From NCBI RefSeq assembly GCF_003574625.1, contig NZ_QNUJ01000007.1, positions 124,001-188,000 of the forward strand: a DNA stretch of 64,000 bases, in the 5' to 3' direction. A program made the translations under genes and the position numbers. The stretch comes from Shinella zoogloeoides (lineage in GTDB: Bacteria; Pseudomonadota; Alphaproteobacteria; Rhizobiales; Rhizobiaceae). Of this stretch, positions 35,921-45,195 are shown one piece after another (the stretch's first letter is position 1; every line of letters starts with the position of its first letter). A model generated the notes under the pieces. It was given only the letters and a program-made list of their open reading frames with translations, was not told the DNA's origin and made no database searches.

Positions 35921-36525
35921 GGATAGTCCTCGCTCTGCATGATGACGGTCGCCACCATCAGGTAGTTCTGCCGCGAGCCGTCGGCGGCGCGGATGTTGGA
36001 CAGGATCGGGCGGACGAGATCGGTTATGACGTCCCAGCGATAATAGGCGCGGACGATGTTGATCGTCTTCTTGCCGCCGGGATCGAACTTGAAGTCCTTG
36101 GTGCTGAGATCGCCGTCGACGAGCGGCACGGTGGACGGAATGTCGGAATATTTGTCGAAATGCCGCACGTCGAGGAACAGCTTGTCCGGCTTTGCCACCT
36201 CTGTCGCCGAGCAGGGCATCAAAATCTTGATCTCTTCGCAGAACGCCGTGCGGAACTGCGCCTCCGTCGTGGCGTTCGTCGCGGCCGAGGCGGCGCGGAT
36301 CTCGCCCGTGCGGATCTTGCGCGCCATCGTGTCGGTGGCGTTGGCGAGCAGCTGGTCGCCCATGAAGGCCACGAAGGTCTCGATCGAGGCGAAGACGATG
36401 ACGAAGAAGGGAATGGCGAGGATCGCGAACTCGATCGCCGTCGCGCCGTCGCGGCGCCGGAGGAGGCGTCGGAACAGGCCCTTAACCGGCCGCCGCCGGG
36501 GGGCTGTGTCATGATCGAGCGACAT
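35917..36525 (-). CDS. TadE/TadG-like pilus assembly protein
   Basis: A 202-residue protein with an arginine-rich leader and RRDGATAIEFAILAIPFFVIVFAS at about residues 25-47, the TadE membrane and prepilin-like segment with a cleavable G-A bond. The periplasmic part contains two cysteines (FCEEIKILMPC) that could form a disulfide. It is coupled by ATGA overlap to a second TadE-like gene and belongs to the pilus locus that continues on the other strand at 37.4 kb. Confidence 0.83.
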   Translation of the reverse strand: MSLDHDTAPRRRPVKGLFRRLLRRRDGATAIEFAILAIPFFVIVFASIETFVAFMGDQLLANATDTMARKIRTGEIRAASAATNATTEAQFRTAFCEEIKILMPCSATEVAKPDKLFLDVRHFDKYSDIPSTVPLVDGDLSTKDFKFDPGGKKTINIVRAYYRWDVITDLVRPILSNIRAADGSRQNYLMVATVIMQSEDYP

Positions 36526-36647
36526 CGCGAGCGGTTCCCAAGGATCGAGAAGGCCAGACTAGGCGGCAGACCCTTTATATTTCGTGTGTGCGGCCGTGAA
36601 GATTCGACCGGTTTCCCGCATCAGGACGCCCGAAGCGGGACCGCGGC

Positions 36648-37061
36648 TCAGTTGCTGCCGGCCGTCTTGCTGGCATGCTGCTCGCAATTGGGCGTGCAGG
36701 AGAGGACGGACCGGTCCGTCTGGCGGAAGACGCGCACCGTATTGCCCTCGTCGATCGATACGAGGACCCGCTCGTCGACGATGGCGTTGCCGTCCGCATC
36801 GAGCAGCACGAGATTGGTGGTTCCGAAATTGCGGCCGGTGAGCACGATGGTCTGGGCATCGGCGACGGTCGCGTCCGCCACCGCCGCATTTCCGACGATG
36901 ACCTTGCTGACCGGACGATCGAGCCGCAGGACACGGGCGTGATCCATATAGACGCGCAGGAATTGCTCCTGCGCTGCCGCATCGGCGGCCGCCGACAGCA
37001 ACACGAAGGCGGTCGTCGCAAGCGTTGCTGCACCCGCAGCGAAGGTCCGGTCGCGTCCCAT
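36648..37061 (-). CDS. Stand-alone pilus/secretin N-terminal domain protein
   Basis: A 137-residue exported protein: signal peptide at residues 1-30 ending ADAAA, then a domain (FLRVYMDHARVLRLDRPVSKVIVGN and IVLTGRNFGTTNLVLLDADG) that matches the N-terminal domain of the CpaC secretin encoded at 39150. A cysteine pair (SCTPNCEQ) lies near the C-terminus. It contains no secretin channel domain. It could bind the secretin or the peptidoglycan during pilus assembly. It is divergent from the flp pilin gene. Confidence 0.8.
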   Translation of the reverse strand: MGRDRTFAAGAATLATTAFVLLSAAADAAAQEQFLRVYMDHARVLRLDRPVSKVIVGNAAVADATVADAQTIVLTGRNFGTTNLVLLDADGNAIVDERVLVSIDEGNTVRVFRQTDRSVLSCTPNCEQHASKTAGSN

Positions 37062-37382
37062 AAACAGTCATCCCGATAAAGAAACGCCCACAGCATCGCC
37101 AAGAATGGTGAATGAAGGTTTAAGCGGAAGTCCGGCATTCTCGATTCAACCCTGGCGCTCAGGGCGCGTTCTTGCGGCGAAAACGGCCGAAGCGACGAAA
37201 GAGCGTGCAAATACCGGCGTTTTACGCATCGTAAACCCTAAATTCAGCGACCTCTTCTTAAGGTTTCGGTAACCCAACTCCTTAAGTCGATGGAAATGGC
37301 CTGCCTGTAGGTTGCAGTCATCCGAACAACGGAAACAGTTGGCGGACGTGCTGAACCAACATCGTGGAGCTAGGAGAATACC
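37062..37382. promoter_or_regulatory. 321-bp divergent regulatory region upstream of the Flp pilin gene
   Basis: No gene is seen. It contains a perfect palindrome TTTACG-CAT-CGTAAA (37221-37235) and a CtrA-box-like element TTAA-N7-GTAA (37258-37272; consensus TTAA-N7-TTAA, seven of eight). The pilin gene is preceded by AGGAGAA 5 bases before its ATG. Pilin promoters are CtrA targets in Caulobacter, so control of this type is plausible here. Confidence 0.5.
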
Positions 37383-37586
37383 ATGACCAAGATTTTCGCT
37401 CGCCTTATGAAGGACGAGTCTGGCGCAACCGCCATCGAATACGGCCTGATCGCCGCCCTGATTTCCGTCGCCCTCATCGCCGGCGCCAGCGCGCTTGGCG
37501 GCTCGCTGAATAACCAGTTCACGGGCCTGTCGAAGAAAATGAACATCGGCGCGGACGGTACGACCAAGACCGCCCCCACCAACTAA
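37383..37586 (+). CDS. Flp family type IVb pilin
   Basis: The major pilin subunit, 67 residues. A short basic leader ends in glycine 14, and cleavage before A15 gives the mature start ATAIEYGLIAALISVALIAG, with E19 at the +5 position and the Y20 typical of Flp pilins. The remaining 30 residues are small and polar. It has a strong ribosome-binding site (AGGAGAA) and is followed by a strong terminator before cpaA, an arrangement that allows pilin to be made in large excess over assembly proteins. Confidence 0.95.
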   Translation: MTKIFARLMKDESGATAIEYGLIAALISVALIAGASALGGSLNNQFTGLSKKMNIGADGTTKTAPTN

Positions 37587-37604
37587 ATGAAACTTGCTTG
37601 ATGA

Positions 37605-37635
37605 GAAAGCCGCCTTTCATGCAAAGGCGGCTTTC
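37605..37635 (+). terminator. Rho-independent terminator after the pilin gene
   Basis: Perfect 13-bp arms GAAAGCCGCCTTT and AAAGGCGGCTTTC around CATGC, followed by TGTTTTC, 18 bases after the pilin stop codon. Partial read-through would set the level of the assembly genes. Confidence 0.9.
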
Positions 37636-37698
37636 TGTTTTCGGGATTATCTTTCCTGAAACCTGCCAGATGCATTCTGCTTCAAAATGGAGATCATC

Positions 37699-38205
37699 AT
37701 GACTCAGGCGATCATCTTTGTGGTTTTCCCGCTTTGCCTGGCAGTTGCCGCCTGTTCAGATTTCCTCACGATGCTCATTCCAAACCGGGTGTCTGCAATC
37801 CTTCTTGCATCGTTTTTCATTGTGGCTCCCCTCGTCGGTCTCGGTATGACAGAGATCGCGATGCATCTTGCAGCAGGTGCCATCGTCTTTTCGGCGTGCT
37901 TCGCGCTGTTCGCCTTCAATGTGATGGGTGGTGGCGATGCGAAGCTTCTGACGGCGAGTGCGGTGTGGTTCGGCCTGACATTTTCGCTAATCGAATTTCT
38001 AGTCTATGTGTCATTCCTCGGCGGTGTCCTGACCTTGGCTATCCTGTCGCTGCGGGCGCACACCAACTCCATTCTCGCCAGCGGCCTGCCTATGCCTGAC
38101 TCCCTGGTCATGGCGAAGAAGATACCCTACGGCATCGCCATCGGCATCGGGGCCTTCATGGCCTATCCGTCTTCCCCGCTGATGCTCGCCGCGCTCGGCG
38201 GTTGA
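37699..38205 (+). CDS. cpaA: Prepilin peptidase CpaA
   Basis: A 168-residue integral membrane aspartic protease (TadV/CpaA) that cleaves Flp prepilin and TadE-like proteins. The catalytic aspartates are D21 (AACSDFLTMLIPN) and D80 (VMGGGDAKLL), and the protein is almost entirely hydrophobic with about six helices. The ATG at 37699 is preferred to that at 37687 because GGAG lies 6 bases before it. Its codons look somewhat less GC-rich than those of neighbouring genes. Confidence 0.92.
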   Translation: MTQAIIFVVFPLCLAVAACSDFLTMLIPNRVSAILLASFFIVAPLVGLGMTEIAMHLAAGAIVFSACFALFAFNVMGGGDAKLLTASAVWFGLTFSLIEFLVYVSFLGGVLTLAILSLRAHTNSILASGLPMPDSLVMAKKIPYGIAIGIGAFMAYPSSPLMLAALGG

Positions 38206-38225
38206 GGGCGGCGTCAACCTGCCGT

Positions 38226-38257
38226 TAACCATAGCCGTAAGGCGCTTATTAACCATA
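38226..38257 (+). promoter_or_regulatory. Two TTAACCAT half-sites upstream of cpaB
   Basis: TTAACCAT occurs at 38226-38233 and again at 38250-38257, 24 bases apart, in the 111-bp gap before cpaB. TTAACCAT is the form taken by many CtrA half-sites in alphaproteobacteria. No full TTAA-N7-TTAA box is present here, so the assignment is tentative. Confidence 0.4.
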
Positions 38258-38316
38258 ATTACACCATTGCCGGTCAATGTGGGCTGACAGGAGACTCCGC
38301 AGCTCAGGGAAACCAC

Positions 38317-39135
38317 ATGAAACCGGCACGAATCATCATTCTGGCAGTCGCCGTCGTCTCGGCGGGCGTGGCAGGATTTCTTGCCTTGCAGGTTGCCCGC
38401 GGCGGCCCCTCGGTGATCGAGACGCAGACCGTCGTGGAGCGCGAACCCACGATCAATGTGCTCGTCGCCAAGGAAAGCCTGCCGGTCGGCGCGCGGCTCA
38501 ATCCCGATGTGGTCGCCTGGGCGGCCTGGCCGGAAGGCTCCGTCGTCGAAGGCTTCATCACCGACAAGAGCCGGCCGGATGCGATCGAGACCCTCAAGGG
38601 CGCCATCGCGCGCATGCCGATCTTCAACGGTGAGCCGATCCGTCAGGAGAAGATCGCCGATTCCTCGAGCCGCATCATGTCGTCGCTGCTTCCCGCCGGA
38701 AAGCGGGCCGTCGCGACGGAGATCTCGGTCGCGACCGGCGCCGGCGGCTTCATCCTGCCCAACGACCGCGTCGACGTGACCATGGTGCGCAAGGGCGATT
38801 CGGGCGCCTACCTCACCGAGACGATCCTGTCGAACGTCCGCGTCCTGGCCATCGACCAGCAGATCCAGGAGAATCCGGACGGTTCGAAGGCGGTCGTCGG
38901 CACCACCGCGACGCTCGAATTGACCCCCGACCAGACCAAGGTGATCGCCGTCGCCCAGCAGATGGCCGAGCGCCTGTCGCTGGCGTTGCGCAGCGTCGCC
39001 GACGCCCAGGAAGCCGATACCGGGGCAGCCGATTATCTCCTCAGCGGCGGCGCCGGCCGGCCGCAGATTCAGGTGATCAAGACCGGTTCGATCGTCAACG
39101 GCACCACTGCCGCCGCCGCAACCGCAGAGCAATGA
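38317..39135 (+). CDS. cpaB: Flp pilus assembly protein CpaB (RcpC)
   Basis: A 272-residue periplasmic/inner-membrane protein. An N-terminal anchor (IIILAVAVVSAGVAGFLALQVA) is followed by a SAF domain (INVLVAKESLPVGARLNPDVVAW) and the conserved KRAVATEISVATGAGGFILPNDRVDV. CpaB stabilises the secretin and links it to the inner-membrane machine. The gene follows a spacer with TTAACCAT elements and is 14 bases upstream of cpaC, so it probably begins the main assembly operon. Confidence 0.93.
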   Translation: MKPARIIILAVAVVSAGVAGFLALQVARGGPSVIETQTVVEREPTINVLVAKESLPVGARLNPDVVAWAAWPEGSVVEGFITDKSRPDAIETLKGAIARMPIFNGEPIRQEKIADSSSRIMSSLLPAGKRAVATEISVATGAGGFILPNDRVDVTMVRKGDSGAYLTETILSNVRVLAIDQQIQENPDGSKAVVGTTATLELTPDQTKVIAVAQQMAERLSLALRSVADAQEADTGAADYLLSGGAGRPQIQVIKTGSIVNGTTAAAATAEQ

Positions 39136-39149
39136 GCAGGAGCTGACCC

Positions 39150-40607
39150 GTGTTTGCAATCACAAGGATTTTTCGGGCTTCTGTCGCGGGCGGGCTGAGC
39201 TTCTGCCTGGCCTTTGCCGGTCTCCCGCTTCCCGGCCAGGTCGCCGAGGCGGCGACGTCGTCGATCATCCGCATCCAGGAAAGTGGCGCGGGCGTGCGCA
39301 AGTCGGTGCGCCTCGGCCTCAACAAGGCCATCGTCGTGGACCTGCCGACCGACGCGCACGACATCCTCGTCGCCGATCCGGTCAAGGCGGATGCCGTCAC
39401 GCGCACCTCGCGCCGCATCTATCTCTTCGGCAAGGAAGTCGGCCAGACCAACATCTTCGTCTTCGGCCCCAATGGCGAGGAGATCGTCAGCATCGACCTC
39501 AATGTGGAGCGTGATGTCAGCGGGCTGCAGACCCAACTGCGTCGCTTCATCCCCGATTCCGATATCCAGGTCGAGATCATCTCCGACAACATCGTGCTCT
39601 CCGGCTCCGTGCGCACGCCGCAGGATGCCACCCAGGCGGTCAATCTCGCGCAGATCTTCCTCAAGGGCGGCGAAGCGACCACCCGCACGGTGGTCTCGCA
39701 GGGCAACAACGGCGATTCGGCGATCTTCGGCGAAGGGCGCCAGACCTCCCAGGTCGTCAACATGCTGCAGATCGAGGGCGAGGATCAGGTCACGCTGAAG
39801 GTGACGGTCGCCGAAATCCGCCGCGAGGTTCTCAAACAGCTCGGTTTCGACAACACCTTCAGCCGCGTCAACAAATCCGGCTCCAGCCTGGACACCCTGG
39901 TTTTCAATGCTGCGGAGGACGGCCTGTCGGGCACCGTTGCGGGAAATATCGGCAAGTTCGGCATCCGGGCGGCCCTGAGCGCGCTTGAGCAGGCCAAGGC
40001 GATCCGCACCCTGGCCGAACCGACCCTGACGGCGGTATCCGGCCAGTCGGCAACCTTCAACTCCGGCGGCGAGAAGGTGTTCTACATCTCCGACCGCAAC
40101 GGCGGCGTCACGACGACGACCTATCAATACGGCATTTCGCTCGGTTTCACGCCGACCGTGCTTTCCTCCGGCCGCATCGGCCTGCGCATCCAGACCAAGG
40201 TGTCGGAGCCGGTGGTCTCGGGGGCGAACACCGCGGAATACCGTCGCCGCGACGCCGAGACCGTCGTCGAGCTGCCGTCCGGCGGCTCCATCGCGCTGGC
40301 CGGTCTCATCCGCGACGATGTCCAGCAGACCGTGTCCGGAACGCCGGGCGCCTCCAAGGTGCCGGTCCTCGGCGCGCTGTTCCGCAGCAAGTCCATCGAG
40401 CGCAACGAGACGGAACTGGTGATCATCGCCACGCCCTATCTCGTCAAGCCGGTCAACCGGAATGCGCTGGCTCGGCCGGACGACAATTTCAATCCGGCGA
40501 ATGACGCGGCAAGCGTCTTCCTCGGCCAGGTGAACCAGCTCTACGGCCGGAAGAACGGCCTGCCGGCCCAGCGCTACGAAGGTAGCGTCGGCTTCATCTA
40601 CAAGTGA
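39150..40607 (+). CDS. cpaC: Flp pilus secretin CpaC (RcpA)
   Basis: The outer-membrane channel of the pilus, 485 residues. The GTG start at 39150 follows AGGAGC, and a signal peptide ends near residue 33 (VAEAA). Next come the N-terminal pilus domain (about residues 37-120), a BON-type domain (SDIQVEIISDNIVLSGSVRTPQDA) and the secretin domain with LAEPTLTAVSGQSATFNSGGE and VPVLGALFRSKSIERNETELVIIATPYLVKP. It is part of the cpaB-tadC operon. Confidence 0.94.
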   Translation: MFAITRIFRASVAGGLSFCLAFAGLPLPGQVAEAATSSIIRIQESGAGVRKSVRLGLNKAIVVDLPTDAHDILVADPVKADAVTRTSRRIYLFGKEVGQTNIFVFGPNGEEIVSIDLNVERDVSGLQTQLRRFIPDSDIQVEIISDNIVLSGSVRTPQDATQAVNLAQIFLKGGEATTRTVVSQGNNGDSAIFGEGRQTSQVVNMLQIEGEDQVTLKVTVAEIRREVLKQLGFDNTFSRVNKSGSSLDTLVFNAAEDGLSGTVAGNIGKFGIRAALSALEQAKAIRTLAEPTLTAVSGQSATFNSGGEKVFYISDRNGGVTTTTYQYGISLGFTPTVLSSGRIGLRIQTKVSEPVVSGANTAEYRRRDAETVVELPSGGSIALAGLIRDDVQQTVSGTPGASKVPVLGALFRSKSIERNETELVIIATPYLVKPVNRNALARPDDNFNPANDAASVFLGQVNQLYGRKNGLPAQRYEGSVGFIYK

Positions 40608-40642
40608 TCGGGTGCGACGTGACGAAGGGACGGACCCAGCCA

Positions 40643-41341
40643 ATGGCAAACGAAATGCACACCACCCGCACCAGGAATGGCCGCACCCGGAACGGCCGCA
40701 CCGTCGCCGTCTTCGCCGTGGCGGCGCTCGCCGTCGCCCTTGCCGGCTGCGCCGACCGCCGCGCGACGGGCTCGCTGCCGGATGATTACCGCACGCGCCA
40801 TCCCATCGTCGTCGGCGAGCAGGAACGCACCATCGATATCCCGATCGCCACCGGCGCCAGCCAGCTGACCCGCGGCCAGAGCGAGGTCATCGCCGGCTTC
40901 GCCTCCGGCTACTCCGCCGACTCCTCCGGCATGTTCCGTGTCATCCTGCCGCGCGGCGCGCGCAACGACGCGGCGACATCGGTCGCCGGCCGGCAGATCC
41001 GCAAGCTGCTCGGGCGCCACGGCATACCGGCCCGCAAGATCATGATCGAAAGCTATTCCGCCGCCGATCCGGATGAGGCGGCGCCGATCCGTCTCAGCTA
41101 TTTCGCCATCGCGGCCTCGACGCAGGCTTGCGGCCAATGGCCGGAGGACCTGACGATCAATACCTTCGAGAACAAGAACTACTACAATTTCGGCTGCGCC
41201 ACGCAGAACAACCTTGCCGCCCAGATGGCCGATCCGAACGACCTTCTCGGCCCGCGCCGCATGACGCCGGCTGACGCGACGCAGCGCGGCGAAGCGCTCG
41301 ATCGCTATCGCGGCGCCTATACCGAACTGAAGGAAATGTGA
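40643..41341 (+). CDS. cpaD: Pilus biogenesis lipoprotein CpaD
   Basis: A 232-residue lipoprotein that acts as secretin pilotin or partner. The signal sequence VAVFAVAALAVALAGC ends in a lipobox (LAGC) that would be lipidated. The C-terminal half contains CGQWPEDL and NYYNFGCATQNNLAAQMADPNDLLGPR, the CpaD signature. An in-frame GTG at 40604 overlaps the cpaC stop; the ATG at 40643 is preferred because it gives a shorter leader. The leader has a small tandem repeat encoding RNGRTRNGRT. Confidence 0.9.
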   Translation: MANEMHTTRTRNGRTRNGRTVAVFAVAALAVALAGCADRRATGSLPDDYRTRHPIVVGEQERTIDIPIATGASQLTRGQSEVIAGFASGYSADSSGMFRVILPRGARNDAATSVAGRQIRKLLGRHGIPARKIMIESYSAADPDEAAPIRLSYFAIAASTQACGQWPEDLTINTFENKNYYNFGCATQNNLAAQMADPNDLLGPRRMTPADATQRGEALDRYRGAYTELKEM

Positions 41342-41343
41342 CG

Positions 41344-42630
41344 ATGAGCACGGTCGACTACACCTTCACGAGCGAAACCGCGCAGGATCAGGCGGACGAG
41401 GCCGTACGTCCGACGGACCTCGAGGCCGTGCGCCCGCTGCCGCGCATCTCCGTGCACGCCTTCTGCGAGAGCGAGGCCATGCTGCGCACCATGGAACGGT
41501 GCGGGCAGGACCGGCGCATGACGAAGGTCAGCCTGCGCATCTCCAGCGCAAGCATCGCCGCGGCGGCCAACATGTTCGCCAGCGCGCCGACGCCGAACCT
41601 CCTGATCCTCGAGACTTCGGCGGAGCCGCACGCCATCATGGACGAGCTCGCGCCGCTCGCCGAGGTCTGCGATCCCTCCACCAAGGTCATCATCGTCGGC
41701 CGCTACAACGACATCGCGCTCTATCGCGATCTCATCCGCAACGGCATTTCCGAATATATGGTCGGCCCGATCGGCATGGCCGAGGTGCTGAACGCCATGG
41801 CGGCGATCTTCATCGACCCGGAGGCCGAGCCCCTCGGCCGCTCGCTTGCCTTCATCGGCGCCAAGGGCGGTGCGGGTTCCTCGACCATCGCGCACAATTG
41901 CGCCTTCGATATCTCCAATCTGTTCCAGACCGAGGTGATCCTCGCCGACCTCGACCTGCCCTACGGCACGGCGAATATCGACTTCGATCAGGACCCGCCG
42001 CAGGGCATTTCCGAGGCGATCTATGCGCCGGACCGCCTCGACGAGGTCTTCCTCGACCGTCTCCTGACCAAATGCTCGGAGCATCTTTCGCTTCTGGCCG
42101 CCCCCTCGATGCTGGATCGCGCCTACGATCTGGAGCGTGGCTCCTTCCAGCCGGTCCTCGAAGTATTGCAGCGCAGCGCGCCGGTGACGGTGCTCGACGT
42201 GCCGCATGCCTGGTCAGAATGGACCCGCACGCTGCTGTCCGAGGTGGACGAGCTGATCATCACGGCGACGCCGGACCTTGCGAGCCTGCGCAACGTGAAG
42301 AACATGCTCGACGCGCTGAAGAAGCTCAGGCCGAACGACAAGCAGCCCCACCTGATCCTCAATCAGGTCGGCCTGCCGAAGCGCCCGGAAATCGCCCCGG
42401 CGGATTTCTGCGAGCCGCTCGGCATCGAGCCGGTCGCGATCATTCCCTTCGACGCGCAGCTTTTCGGCACGGCCGCCAACAGCGGCCGCATGATCGCGGA
42501 AATGGACCGCAAGTCGCCGACCGCGGAAACCTTCTCGCAGATCGCCCATCTCGTGACGGGCCGCGCGACGGTGAAGAAACCCAAGAAGGCCGGGCTCGGC
42601 AAGATGCTGGGCCTGATCGGACGCAAGTAG
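41344..42630 (+). CDS. cpaE: Pilus assembly ATPase-like localisation protein CpaE (TadZ)
   Basis: A 428-residue MinD/ParA-type protein that places the pilus machine. The N-terminal 135 residues form a receiver-like domain (LLILETSAEPHAIMDELAPL, IVGRYNDIALYRDLIRNGIS). The deviant Walker A is FIGAKGGAGSSTIAHNCA near residue 175, followed by LADLDLPYGTANIDF. The ATG at 41344 lies 2 bases after the cpaD stop; a GTG two codons earlier overlaps that stop. Confidence 0.92.
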   Translation: MSTVDYTFTSETAQDQADEAVRPTDLEAVRPLPRISVHAFCESEAMLRTMERCGQDRRMTKVSLRISSASIAAAANMFASAPTPNLLILETSAEPHAIMDELAPLAEVCDPSTKVIIVGRYNDIALYRDLIRNGISEYMVGPIGMAEVLNAMAAIFIDPEAEPLGRSLAFIGAKGGAGSSTIAHNCAFDISNLFQTEVILADLDLPYGTANIDFDQDPPQGISEAIYAPDRLDEVFLDRLLTKCSEHLSLLAAPSMLDRAYDLERGSFQPVLEVLQRSAPVTVLDVPHAWSEWTRTLLSEVDELIITATPDLASLRNVKNMLDALKKLRPNDKQPHLILNQVGLPKRPEIAPADFCEPLGIEPVAIIPFDAQLFGTAANSGRMIAEMDRKSPTAETFSQIAHLVTGRATVKKPKKAGLGKMLGLIGRK

Positions 42631-42668
42631 GCCCCGAAGGGGCGATGCAACAGACTGGATGACGTGGC

Positions 42669-44156
42669 ATGTTCGGCAAACGGGGCAATGACGGTTTCGG
42701 CAAGAGCGGCGCAGCGGGCCAGATGCCCCATGCCGCGCCTTCGGCCGCCGCGACTGTGACGGCCGAACGGCCGGCCGCGCCCACGCCCGCGGCCCAGCCC
42801 GTCTTCGAGCCGGCGCCTGCGCCGGTGGCGGCTCCGGCCCCCGCGCCCGCCGGCTCCAGCCGCCGCCGCTCGCCGCGCACGGAAGACTATTACGATACCA
42901 AGAGCCAGGTCTTCTCCGCGCTGATCGATACGATCGACCTGTCGCAGCTCGCAAAGCTCGACACGGAAAGCGCGCGCGAGGAAATCCGCGACATCGTCAA
43001 CGACATCATCACGATCAAGAACTTCGCGATGTCGATCTCCGAGCAGGAGGAACTGCTTGACGATATCTGCAACGACGTTCTCGGCTATGGCCCGCTGGAG
43101 CCGCTGCTGGCGCGCGACGACATCGCCGACATCATGGTCAACGGCGCCGGCAAGACCTATATCGAAGTGGGCGGCAAGGTGCAGGAATCGGAGATCCGTT
43201 TCCGCGACAACGCCCAGCTCCTCTCGATCTGCCAGCGCATCGTCAGCCAGGTCGGCCGCCGCGTCGACGAATCGAGCCCGATCTGCGACGCCCGCCTTCC
43301 CGACGGCTCGCGCGTCAACGTCATCGCCCCGCCGCTCGCCATCGACGGCACCGCGCTCACCATCCGTAAGTTCAAGAAGGACAAGCTGACGCTCGACCAG
43401 CTCGTCCGCTTCGGCTCGATCACGCCGGAGGGTGCGGCGCTGCTGCAGATCATCGGTCGCGTTCGCTGCAACCTCGTCATCTCCGGCGGTACCGGCTCGG
43501 GCAAGACGACGCTGCTCAACTGCCTCACCAACTATATCGACCGGGACGAGCGGGTCATCACCTGCGAGGACTCGGCCGAACTTCAGCTCCAGCAGCCGCA
43601 TGTCGTGCGTCTCGAAACCCGCCCGCCGAATATCGAGGGCGAGGGCGAGATCACCATGCGCGATCTCATCAAGAACTGCCTGCGTATGCGTCCCGAACGT
43701 ATCATCGTCGGCGAAGTGCGCGGACCGGAGGTCTTCGACCTCCTGCAGGCGATGAACACGGGTCACGACGGCTCGATGGGCACGATCCATGCCAACACGC
43801 CGCGCGAATGCCTCTCGCGCATGGAATCGATGATCGCCATGGGCGGCTACACGCTGCCGGCCAAGACGGTGCGCGAGATCATCGCCGGCTCCATCGACGT
43901 CATCATCCAGGCTTCGCGCCTGCGCGACGGTTCGCGTCGCATCACCCACATCACCGAAGTGGTCGGCATGGAAGGCGACGTCATCGTCACCCAGGACCTG
44001 ATGCGCTTCGACATGCAGGGCGAGGACGCCAACGGCCGCATCATCGGCAAGCATATGGGCACCGGCATCGGCAAGCCGCACTTCTGGGAGCGCGCCCGCT
44101 ACTTCAACGAGGACAGGCGCCTGGCGGCAACGCTCGACGCGATGGAAAAGCCGTAA
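42669..44156 (+). CDS. cpaF: Pilus assembly/secretion ATPase CpaF (TadA)
   Basis: Hexameric type II/IV secretion ATPase of 495 residues that powers Flp polymerisation. The first 75 residues are a low-complexity Ala/Pro-rich linker ([20 protein letters not shown]). The core has [17 protein letters not shown], Walker [15 protein letters not shown] near residue 275, the Asp box and [22 protein letters not shown], and the His box [12 protein letters not shown]. It is followed 18 bases later by tadB. Confidence 0.95.
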   Translation: MFGKRGNDGFGKSGAAGQMPHAAPSAAATVTAERPAAPTPAAQPVFEPAPAPVAAPAPAPAGSSRRRSPRTEDYYDTKSQVFSALIDTIDLSQLAKLDTESAREEIRDIVNDIITIKNFAMSISEQEELLDDICNDVLGYGPLEPLLARDDIADIMVNGAGKTYIEVGGKVQESEIRFRDNAQLLSICQRIVSQVGRRVDESSPICDARLPDGSRVNVIAPPLAIDGTALTIRKFKKDKLTLDQLVRFGSITPEGAALLQIIGRVRCNLVISGGTGSGKTTLLNCLTNYIDRDERVITCEDSAELQLQQPHVVRLETRPPNIEGEGEITMRDLIKNCLRMRPERIIVGEVRGPEVFDLLQAMNTGHDGSMGTIHANTPRECLSRMESMIAMGGYTLPAKTVREIIAGSIDVIIQASRLRDGSRRITHITEVVGMEGDVIVTQDLMRFDMQGEDANGRIIGKHMGTGIGKPHFWERARYFNEDRRLAATLDAMEKP

Positions 44157-44174
44157 GGGCAGGGGATACCGCGG

Positions 44175-45185
44175 ATGTTCGGGCTGGATATCACCATCGT
44201 TGCGATCTTCGCGCTGGCGGCGCTCTCCACCGCCGGCCTTGCCTATGGCGTGCTCTTCTCGCGCATCGAGGCGGAGAAGAAGACCGAAAGCCGCTTCCGC
44301 CGCGTCCAGTCCGCCGAAACCGACCAGAACAAGGCCAAGGCGGCGCGCGACCGCATGCAGGAACTCTCCAAGCGCCGCAAGTCGGTGCAGGAATCCCTGA
44401 AGGACCTCGAAAAGAAGCAGCAGGAGCAGACGCGGCGCATCGCCACGACCCTGAAGGCCAAGCTGATGCAGGCGGGCCTCTCGATCACGCCCGCCAAATT
44501 CTACGTCTTCAGCGCGATCTTCGGCCTCTTCGCCTTCGTGCTGACGCTCGTGGCCGGCGCGGGGCTTCTCATCTCGCTCGGCGTCGCCTTCATCATGGGG
44601 GCGGGCCTGCCGCGCTGGCTCGTCGGCTTCCTCGTCAAGCGCCGCATGAACAAATTCCTCGAGGAGTTTCCCAATTCGCTCGACGTGATGGTGCGCTCCA
44701 TCAAGTCCGGTCTTCCCCTGACGGATGCGCTGCGGCTGATCGCGGCCGAAGGCCAGGAGCCGGTGAAGACGGAATTCCGCAAGGTTGTCGAATCCCAGCA
44801 GGTCGGCCTCAGCGTGCCGGAAGCCTGCGCCCGCATGTTCACCAATATCCCGCTGCAGGAAGTCAACTTCTTCTCGATCGTCATCGCCATCCAGAGCCAG
44901 GCGGGCGGCAACCTCTCCGAAGCGCTGGGCAACCTTTCCCGCGTCCTGCGCGAGCGCCGCAAGATGCGCGCCAAGGTCAACGCTCTGTCGATGGAGGCGA
45001 AAGCCTCGGCGGCGATCATCGGCGCCCTGCCGTTCATCGTGGCCTTCCTCGTCTACCTGACCTCGCCGGATTACATCATGATCCTGTTCCAGGATCCGCG
45101 CGGCCATCTCATCCTCGGCATTTCCGGCTTCTGGATGTCGATCGGCATCCTGGTGATGCGCAACATGATCAACTTCGACATCTAG
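44175..45185 (+). CDS. tadB: Pilus platform protein TadB
   Basis: A 336-residue inner-membrane platform protein of the type II secretion F family. An N-terminal helix is followed by a long charged coiled region (KAKAARDRMQELSKRRKSVQ), two helices near residues 115-145, and the GspF core motif FPNSLDVMVRSIKSGLPLTDAL and NFFSIVIAIQSQAGGNLSEALGNLS. It pairs with TadC, encoded 10 bases downstream. Confidence 0.94.
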   Translation: MFGLDITIVAIFALAALSTAGLAYGVLFSRIEAEKKTESRFRRVQSAETDQNKAKAARDRMQELSKRRKSVQESLKDLEKKQQEQTRRIATTLKAKLMQAGLSITPAKFYVFSAIFGLFAFVLTLVAGAGLLISLGVAFIMGAGLPRWLVGFLVKRRMNKFLEEFPNSLDVMVRSIKSGLPLTDALRLIAAEGQEPVKTEFRKVVESQQVGLSVPEACARMFTNIPLQEVNFFSIVIAIQSQAGGNLSEALGNLSRVLRERRKMRAKVNALSMEAKASAAIIGALPFIVAFLVYLTSPDYIMILFQDPRGHLILGISGFWMSIGILVMRNMINFDI

Positions 45186-45195
45186 GGCCGAGACC

